Shown here: piece by piece, positions 17,561 through 22,500 of the stretch | Numbering within the stretch: the stretch's first letter is position 1 | Layout: each line of letters opens with the position of its first letter | Assembly: GCA_963575745.1 (NCBI GenBank) | Contig: CAUYUJ010007258.1 | Coordinates: 424,014-446,513 of the forward strand | Direction of reading: 5' to 3' | Length of the DNA: 22,500 nucleotides | Source of the DNA: Prorocentrum cordatum | Taxonomy: Eukaryota; Sar; Dinophyceae; Prorocentrales; Prorocentraceae | The notes under the pieces: generated by a model | What the model was told of the DNA's origin: nothing | Database searches by the model: none | The model's input: the letters and a program-made list of their open reading frames with translations, nothing else | Translations under genes and position numbers: made by a program

Positions 17561-17640
17561 CCATCACACTTCGTGACCCCCAAGAAGCTCACGCAAGTCG
17601 TGGACCTCATCCGCATTGCCCGCGGCTCCACTGTTGCCGC
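17372..17640 (+). repeat. ~90-bp tandem repeat, three diverged copies
   Basis: CGGCGCACCCCTCACAATTT then TCGTGACCCC (17374 on), CGGCACACCCTTCGCACGTT then TCGTGGCCTC (17464 on) and CGCGCACCCATCACACTTCG then TGACCCCC (17554 on) mark three units. Each continues with AG-AGCTC and a GCGTGCGCA-GGC-type segment. Spacing is about 90 and 87 bp, close to 30 codons, which keeps the possibility of a coding repeat open. Confidence 0.75.
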
Positions 17641-17694
17641 GGCGCGTTACTTATGAGTATAGTGTCAGATCCTGCGTCACTTGCAGCTGATAAG

Positions 17695-17812
17695 GTTGGG
17701 TTCGTCGCCAGGCTACTTGTTGGACGGCCCAGAGGCCTGGCAAGGGCCCCCTGAGGCCGAAAACAGCGACAATAATTTCCGCCGTGTTTTTTTTCATGGC
17801 ATGAGGGAGTCT
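17695..17812 (+). repeat. dispersed repeat family C, copy 3
   Basis: CTTGTTGGACGGCCCAGAGG, then GGGCCCCCTGAGGCCGAAAA, then CAGCGACAATAATTTCCGCC and a T-run with CATGGCATGA. Aligned with 21569-21660 (GGTCCCGAGGCCCAGTCAGG, GGAGGCCGAAGATAGCGAGA). Confidence 0.65.
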
Positions 17813-18184
17813 GGGTATGGATTCGGTAGGGGGGTCACCATTTGCGAACATTCCCCCTCTCCCCCAGACTCAAAATTGGCACACGCGGGGAAGACAGCGG
17901 TCGAAGTGCAACTCCGTCAACCCACCGCCAACATTGATCATGGGGGGGGGCATTGACAGATGAGTGTGGCATGAGCGTTCGCTCATTTCTGCCGAGGCCT
18001 GTCTCTCGCTGCCCTGTCGGTCTCGCTGCCCTGCAGTCAACCCGCCTAGTAAGGACGGGCGACCTTCCCGAGGGTACCCCTTGCATGCCTGCCTCCTCGG
18101 GCCATCCTTGGCCACCTTCGTTGGCCGCGGCCCCGCTCGACAAGCCTCGACATGGGCGCCCGAGGCCCTCGCACCCTCCTCGCG
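17813..18184. other. no convincing gene
   Basis: Mixed GC-rich sequence with a C-run (17853-17864) and a G-run (17942-17949). Frames are open on both strands into the next CCT array, but only as its by-product. Confidence 0.3.
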
Positions 18185-18375
18185 CATCCTTCGGTCTCCC
18201 TCCCCCTCCTCCTCCTCCCCCTCCCCCTCCCCCTCCTCCTCCCCCTCCTCCTCCTCCTTCTCCTCCTCCTCCTCCTCCTCCTCCTCCTCCTCTCCTCCTC
18301 CTCCTCCTCCCCCTCCCTCCTCCTCCCCCTCCTCCTCCCTCCCTCCTCCTCCTCCTCCTCCTCCTCTCCCTCCCG
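18185..18375 (+). repeat. CCT pyrimidine array
   Basis: CCTCCTCCT units with CCCCCT and TTC variants over about 180 bp. Homopyrimidine on the plus strand. CGGTCTCCC-CCC occurs at both borders (18191 and 18387), a possible short flanking direct repeat. Confidence 0.9.
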
Positions 18376-18399
18376 GTGCTCCTCTCGGTCTCCCCCAAG

Positions 18400-18545
18400 G
18401 GGGGCTCGGCCGCCGGGCGGCCCCGCGCGGCCTCGGAGCCCGCGGCCGCGAGGGCGCGCGCGGCCGCGAGGCCGCGCGGCGGCCGCGCGGCTCCCCGCCG
18501 CCGGGGGCACCGCGCGGCCGCGGCGCGGAGGCGCGCCGGCGGCTG
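18400..18545. other. extremely GC-rich, CpG-dense block
   Basis: Almost only G and C, dense in GCGGCCGCG and GCGCGCGCGGCC words and in local palindromes. A similar block (21924-22035) also follows a CCT array. It could be a strongly folded or methylation-prone segment; no coding signal can be separated from the composition. Confidence 0.5.
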
Positions 18546-19000
18546 AGCTCCGAGGCGCAGAGGTCGGGGAAGCGTAAGGCTCGAGTAAGCCGGAACTCGG
18601 GCTTGCCGACGTTTTTTGACGAGCGCGTCCCGGATATTTTGACGGTCCATTTTGTTCGCGGGATGCTTCCAGCGGGAGTTCGCGTCAAATTTCAGATTGA
18701 GTCTCGTCATTTTTATGATGGCCCCGTCAGGCCAACCCGGGACCCCCGCACCCGAGTCTTACGTCTCCCCGAAAAGGGCTCCCCCGAGGGACACGGGTCG
18801 GGCGCGGCAGAGAGGGGGGGCGGTGACAAGGGGGGGTGGACATCAGGGCGTGGGCCATGGCATGTCCCCAGGTGTCGTGGCGCTTCTTCTTAGTTCATGA
18901 CGTCCCCGGCCCCCCCCCCCCAGGGACCGCGCACATGCCGCCGGCCATGATTTGCATCCCCCCCTCTTGGACGCCCCCCTCTTTGCCGCTCCCGAAAGGG
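18546..19000. other. possible repeat-derived open segment, no firm gene
   Basis: The plus frame from about 18595 reads protein-like (GLPTFFDERVPDILTVHF, then GMLPAGVRVKFQIESRHFYD). But part of the DNA (GCGGGATGCTTCCAGCGGGA, 18658 on) recurs at about 19225 as TCGGGATGCTTCCCAGCGGC, so it is probably dispersed repeat sequence. The minus frame over the same DNA is also open. A C-run lies at 18910-18922. Confidence 0.3.
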
Positions 19001-19411
19001 TAGGGGGGGAAAGGCTCAGGGGTTCTAAGTTTCAAAGTCCCTCGTGTCCTGGAATTCGCGACCCGTGCCTGCTACACTCCTAATTGTGGCAGTGTGGCCC
19101 TCGGAAGGGTCTTGTGTCCTCTCGCGTGTCCTCTCCAATCACCGTCGCCTGAGGGCTCAGGGGTGAGGTTTTAAATTTCAGGTTTTCAGGGCGTTTTCGT
19201 CGGCTCTCGGCGGTTTTCTAGCCTCGGGATGCTTCCCAGCGGCTGCGCCTCGCCGAGAGCGTTCTGGGAGTGCCCGAGTCGTCCCGAACGGCCGCCAGAG
19301 AGCCGAGTTATAGCCAGAAAACCACTCGGCACAGGGACAGACTCAGTGGGCGGATGCATATGCACCCAATCGTCCATTCATCGCCGATAGGGGCCCGATA
19401 GCCCCCACCCG
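19001..19411. other. spacer with weak direct and inverted duplications
   Basis: GGCTCAGGGGTTCTAAGTTTC (from 19013) resembles GGCTCAGGGGTGAGGTTTTA (19154 on), and GTGTCCT words recur (19047, 19114, 19126). TCGGCTCTCGGCGG (19200) is approximately inverted by CCGCCAGAGAGCCGA (19291-19305). No gene was recognised. Confidence 0.4.
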
Positions 19412-19516
19412 CGCCCCCGCTGGGCACCCCTGGCGGCGCCTCCAACGCCGCAGGGAAGGGGGCTCCAGCGTCAGTTCAAGAAATATGCGCGGACCGTCGA
19501 AAGTTTATGTTTATGC
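19412..19516 (+). mobile_element. family B element, left arm truncated
   Basis: CCCGCTGGGCACCCCTGGCG (about 19415-19434) is the inner left part. AAGGGGGCTCCAGCGTCAGT, then TCAAGAAATATGCGCGGACC (19456-19495), is the right arm. It ends in the exact outer end AAAGTTTATGTTTATGC (19500-19516) found at 12492-12508. Confidence 0.7.
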
Positions 19517-19669
19517 AGTTGCTGTCTTCCTCTACCTGGGACCCGACGGCACGAGCAAATTGCAGCATCGTGAAGAATCACGACCAGAGCCCTTGACCCC
19601 ATCTCTCGGCTGCATTTTTCCGAGCCAGATCAATCTGCGACGGGGCCGAAAGCCGAGCGATAAAGCTAT

Positions 19670-19857
19670 CCGTCGTGACAAAATTGCAACGCCCGGATCT
19701 CAGGGGATATGTTTTATATCGCTTTCGGCCTTTCGGGGCCCTTACCGGGCCTCGGCACAGTCAAGCAACGACTCGGGGTGAAAAACCGGTCTCGGGGAAT
19801 AGGTCGAGATTTCTGGGGTCGACGATCTGAAACAGTCATGACGTCGGTGGGAGGATA
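19670..19857 (-). repeat. dispersed repeat family C, inverted copy
   Basis: On the plus strand: CTTTCGGCCTTTCGGGGCCC, TTACCGGGCCTCGG, GTCAAGCAACGACTCGGGG, CCGGTCTCGGGGAATAGGTC, TCTGGGGTCGACG and CAGTCATGACGTC. The reverse complement of 21485-21640 has the same words in the same order over about 165 bases, so this and the 21.5-kb copy form a long-range inverted pair. Confidence 0.75.
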
Positions 19858-20108
19858 AGCAGGGCCCCGCGATCCGGGCGTTGCATGTTTTCACACCAGG
19901 GAGGTCCCCGGGCAGTGGTCGAGAGGTCGGGGGCCCATGCCTTGAAGGAATCGAGGCGCACGATGTGCGGCTTCGCCGAAGGCATCTGCACGCCACCGCC
20001 GAGAGGCTTCGGCCTCTACAGCGGCCCTCGCCAGGCCCCAGGGGCCGCCAAAGAGAGGCAGCTCGCGGTGAGGAACCAGCGGCCGCCACAGCTTCTGGCG
20101 TTGAATTG
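19858..20108. other. no firm gene
   Basis: Three overlapping frames look mildly coding (19885-20130 on +, with GFAEGICTPPPRGFGLY; a second + frame; and a minus frame), which cannot all be right. None has a domain that I recognise. Confidence 0.25.
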
Positions 20109-20165
20109 CGAGCCCTACCCTCGCCGATAACGATTCAGGTCGTTTGGGGGCGAGGGTAGGGTTCG
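20109..20165. other. long hairpin, 17-bp arms
   Basis: CGAGCCCTACCCTCGCC (20109-20125) is inverted by GGCGAGGGTAGGGTTCG (20149-20165), 16 of 17 pairs (17 counting a G-T pair), with a 23-base loop. It is strong enough to fold in RNA or extrude in DNA. It is not part of the repeat families described here. Confidence 0.75.
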
Positions 20166-20318
20166 GATGTCGCCACCTGAGTTGTAAATCAGGAGGCGTC
20201 CAAATGCTTGCCACGAGGTGTGAAGGCGCCCCGTGATAGTTCAGACAGCCGTCGTGCCGCCGGCGATGCGATGCGATGAAACACCGGCCCCAGGGGAGGG
20301 GTCGGGACCTCTGGGGGG

Positions 20319-20396
20319 CCGTACTGAAGAAACCAGGGCGTCGCATGCCTGGGTGACCGTACGAAAGAAATCAGGGCGTCGCATGTCTGGGTAATT
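20319..20396 (+). repeat. 38-bp tandem duplication
   Basis: CCGTACTGAAGAAACCAGGG then CGTCGCATGCCTGGGTGA (20319-20356) is followed directly by CCGTACGAAAGAAATCAGGG then CGTCGCATGTCTGGGTAA (20357-20394). Confidence 0.85.
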
Positions 20397-20425
20397 AGGC
20401 GTCCTGGCCGAGGCTGCAGGAGGGC

Positions 20426-20521
20426 GCAGCATTCGAGCATTCGAGCAGGAAAACGCAGCATTCGAGCAGGAAAACGAGCATTCGAGCAGGAAAACGCAGC
20501 ATCCCAGCAGGACAACGCAGC
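20426..20521 (+). repeat. ~21-bp tandem repeat, about four copies
   Basis: ATTCGAGCAGGAAAACG units begin near 20439, 20460 and 20480, with a short ATTCGAGC before and a diverged ATCCCAGCAGGACAACG after (about 20501). It ends exactly at the outer end of a family B left arm, so the element may have inserted at its edge. Confidence 0.85.
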
Positions 20522-20630
20522 GCAAACAGAAACTTTGGGAGCTCCGCGCGAATCTCCGGGGTCGGCGCTGGGCCCCCCTGGCGTCGCCTCGGACGCTGCC
20601 CCTGGCGCGCTGCGCGCCCTGAGCGCGAGA
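20521..20630 (+). mobile_element. family B element, left arm and core
   Basis: CGCAAACAGAAACTTTGGGA, then GCTCCGCGCGAATCTCCGGG (20521-20560), then GGCGCTGGGCCCCCCTGGCG and GCCCCTGGCGCGCTGCGCGC (to about 20617). The opening is the inverse of the outer end at 12492-12508. The right arm does not follow directly; a right arm appears at 20850-20921. Confidence 0.7.
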
Positions 20631-20849
20631 GGGAGCGGGGTCGAGGCTTATATCCTCGCTACCCGCTAGGTTCTGTAGGTCTGCGACTTCCCAGAACATC
20701 CTCCAAAAATCCTCTCCGCCCACCTTGTCACATGCCCCCAAACAAGAATCAAAACAGGGTCGTGCGTTTTGAAAAACTACTTGTGGTTGCAGCGTTCCTT
20801 CATTAAGAAGCTCCCCTCTCCTGTCCTGGTCCTGCATTCGGAAACCCTG

Positions 20850-20921
20850 GAGGGGGGGCTCGGCGCTGAGCGCCGGCCGAAGAAATCCGCGCGGCGCTCC
20901 GAACGTGTCTGCTTGTGCAGT
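20850..20921 (+). mobile_element. family B element, right arm
   Basis: GGAGGGGGGGCTCGGCGCTG, then GCCGAAGAAATCCGCGCGGC, then GCTCCGAACGTGTCTGCTTG. It is in the correct orientation to be the missing right arm of the element at 20521-20630, separated by about 220 bp (20631-20849) that would then be inserted or an enlarged interior. Confidence 0.6.
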
Positions 20922-21484
20922 TCTGCGTGCCTCTGCGCCGTGCTGGGCCTCGGGGCGGCACCAGCCTGGCACGGTGGTGGTGCACGGGCGCCCTCTGCGC
21001 AGGGGGGGGGAAACGCTGATGTCCTTGAGAGAATACGGAAGCATGTGGAACAGAGGGGCCTGGGACGATCCAGGAAATGTGGAAAAAATACGGGGGATTC
21101 AGGAATGTGTGTCGACTTGTTTGTGCATCCCTTCGAATTGGAGATCGACTGCAGAATCGATTCACCCCTAATGGTTTTCTGGTGTCGAATCTGCGAAATA
21201 TGCATGAGTTACGCAACACATGGGTTCGACCGCGCCGACATTCGCGCGTAATGTCTTGCGTAAGGACCTCGTCTCCATTGTGACTTGCCGCGCTGGTGGC
21301 CCCCGTAAGCCACTGCGTAAGGTCGCTGCGTCATCTCGCGTAAGACGCGTTTTCTGTTTGTCGCTCGCATGAAATATTAGTAGGTCAACGAACATTACAC
21401 GTACTTTGTTGTACTTCGGCGAACACATCAGTTTTTGGGGTAGATCAGTTCTGCAGTCGACCTCCTGCTCGATCCCCAGACCCC
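20922..21484. other. no gene; clustered GCGTAAG words
   Basis: GCGTAA/GCGTAAG occurs at 21246, 21258, 21303 (CCGTAAG), 21315 and 21338. The first two pairs are each 57 bp apart (21246 to 21303, 21258 to 21315), indicating a weak 57-bp duplication. The rest shows no recognisable gene or RNA. Confidence 0.4.
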
Positions 21485-21660
21485 TCACGTCATGATTTTG
21501 AACAAGGTCGACCCCCAGAGGTCTGGACCCATTCCCCGGGACCCGTTGTCCGTCCTGAGTCGTTTTCTGACGGTCCCGAGGCCCAGTCAGGGCCCCCGGA
21601 GGCCGAAGATAGCGAGAAACCCTCCGTCGTGATTTTTGTCGTCATGATTCGAGGGGTCTG
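21485..21660 (+). repeat. dispersed repeat family C, fullest copy
   Basis: GTCATGATTTTGAACAAGGT, then CGACCCCCAGAGGTCTGGAC, CGGGACCCGTTGTCCGTCCT, GAGTCGTTTTCTGACGGTCC, CGAGGCCCAGTCAGGGCCCC and GGAGGCCGAAGATAGCGAG. A GTCATGATTCGAGGGGTCTG segment at its end (21651) repeats its beginning, so the unit may itself be tandem with a period near 160 bp. Confidence 0.75.
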
Positions 21661-21665
21661 GATGC

Positions 21666-21923
21666 CTGGGCGCCCCTTTGCCCTGCGCCGCGGAGGCTGA
21701 GGAGCACGCGCTCGCGGAGGCCCCCCCCCACCCCCCCACCCCCCTCCTCCTCCTCCTCCTCCTCCTCCTCCTCCTCCTCCTCCCCCTCCTCCTCCTCCTC
21801 CTCCTCCCTCCTCCTCCTCCTCCTCCTCCTCCCCTCCTCCTCCTCCTCCTCCTCGATCCCTGGGCGCCCCCCTGCCCTGCGCGGTGGAGGCCGAGGCGCA
21901 CGCGCTCGCGGAGGCCCGCCCCC
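21666..21923 (+). repeat. CCT array flanked by ~58-bp direct repeats
   Basis: Left flank 21666-21727 (CTGGGCGCCCCTTTGCCCTG, CGCCGCGGAGGCTGAGG, GCACGCGCTCGCGGAGGCC) is repeated at 21860-21923 (CTGGGCGCCCCCCTGCCCTG, CGCGGTGGAGGCCGAGG, GCACGCGCTCGCGGAGGCC) with roughly six differences. The homopyrimidine array fills 21728-21854. Confidence 0.9.
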
Positions 21924-22035
21924 GGGGGCGCGCCGAGGCCTGGCCGCGGCCGCCGCCGCGGGCGCCCGCGCCCGCGCCCTCGGGCGGCGCGCCGCAGGAG
22001 CGGCGGCTCGGAGGGGGCGGCCGTCGCGGCGGCCC
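21924..22035. other. extremely GC-rich, CpG-dense block
   Basis: GGCCGCGGCCGCCGCCGCGG and GCGCCCGCGCCCGCGCCC words, comparable to 18400-18545 and likewise just downstream of a CCT array. Confidence 0.5.
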
Positions 22036-22379
22036 AGTCGCCACTCGACGGGCGGCCCTTTGAGGAGATGGAGATGCCGTTGGAGATCTCCCCACGAATC
22101 ACCCAAAGACGAGGTTCCTGTTCGAGACGTCTTCCTGCAGATCCACGGCCCGGGAGCCCAAACGCGACGGCGCTCACATGATTTGGATGGCCCGCTCGGA
22201 GACTTCGCGGTGGCCCTCAGGGGGGGATTGCCTGGCGGCTGGTCGACTTGGCGCCAGTCGACTCGTGGGGACGGAGCCGGAGAGAGCCAGGCAGCCGCAG
22301 ATAGGTCGAGGCAATTCCAGGCAGGTCGGGGTCGATCCGGGTTAATCCGGAGGGGGCGGGCACGCGCAGGGCTCGTCAC
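22036..22379. other. no convincing gene
   Basis: GTCGACTTGGCGCCAGTCGAC (22242 on) is a near-palindrome. Frames on both strands come out of the GC-rich block and are not distinctive. Confidence 0.3.
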
Positions 22380-22500
22380 GATTCCTGCGGTTCGACTCGA
22401 TTCGATGTCGATGGCCTCCGATTCCGAAGCGATTCGGCCTGGGATTCCGATGTGGGCTCCGATTCCTCAATCACGGCTTCCTGGCCTCCGATTCCTTACT
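22380..22500 (+). repeat. degenerate GATTCC motif repeat running off the window
   Basis: GGCCTCCGATTCC occurs at 22413 and 22483 (70 bp apart), with GGGATTCCGATG, GGCTCCGATTCC and TCGATTCGATG between. It probably continues past the window end. Confidence 0.55.

Noticed and set aside
19885-20130. 81-residue plus-strand frame (with GFAEGICTPPPRGFGLY)
   Set aside because: Somewhat protein-like, but two other frames over the same bases look similar and its stop falls inside the 20.1-kb hairpin. Too weak to call.
22390-22402. GGTTCGACTCGA resembling a tRNA B box
   Set aside because: No matching A box or cloverleaf pairing was found around it; it is part of a GATTCC-type repeat.

Overview
The window looks like nuclear DNA of a dinoflagellate-type protist, with Prorocentrum or Symbiodiniaceae-like genomes the best guess. 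The evidence is high GC, very long trinucleotide arrays, very low gene density, G/C-ending codons in the one clear gene, and many degenerate dispersed repeats. I saw no bacterial operon structure, ribosome binding sites, rRNA, tRNA, CRISPR array or spliced-leader sequence. The taxonomic call is inference; no diagnostic marker gene is present.

Layout. 1-400: an AGT / AGTAGC array that stays open in the frame of the first gene. 431-1888: a long intronless frame for an unrecognised protein, the best-supported coding region. 2.1-4.4 kb: AGT, CGT, GGT, GTAAGA and GGA arrays, with a duplicated ~125-bp sequence at 3.2 and 3.5 kb. 4.57-5.38 kb: a field of degenerate GAGCCATCTTGG motifs, followed by a 9-bp-period block. 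6.6-9.2 kb: dispersed repeats and a cluster of palindromic units around 8.0-8.3 kb. 9.46-10.28 kb: three small arrays. 10784-11744: a second probable gene, encoding a protein with an 89-residue tandem repeat, whose frame is broken twice by apparent single-base losses; ATC-type triplet arrays lie on both sides. 12.3-22.5 kb: a mosaic of triplet arrays, foldback elements and dispersed repeats, with two weak candidate exons on the minus strand.

Repeat families worked out by eye. Family B is a short foldback (MITE-like) element. Its arms have the core GGAGCTCCGCGCGGAT...GGATCTGCGC, and whole or partial copies lie at 7.06, 9.03-9.21, 12.30-12.51, 14.53-14.70, 19.41-19.52, 20.52 and 20.85 kb. Family C is a ~165-bp unit at 15.36, 17.11, 17.70 and 21.49 kb on + and at 19.67 kb inverted. 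Family D is a ~55-bp block at 6.63, 9.06 and 14.48 kb that lies upstream of family B arms.

The most unusual theme is that several triplet arrays sit inside matched flanks. The GAC array at 13.9 kb has 28-bp direct repeats. The CGT array at 15.7 kb has ~46-bp inverted repeats. The CGT array at 16.3 kb is inside one copy of a tandemly duplicated segment. The CCT array at 21.7 kb has ~58-bp direct repeats. No gene pathway links the two coding regions, and neither could be assigned a function.
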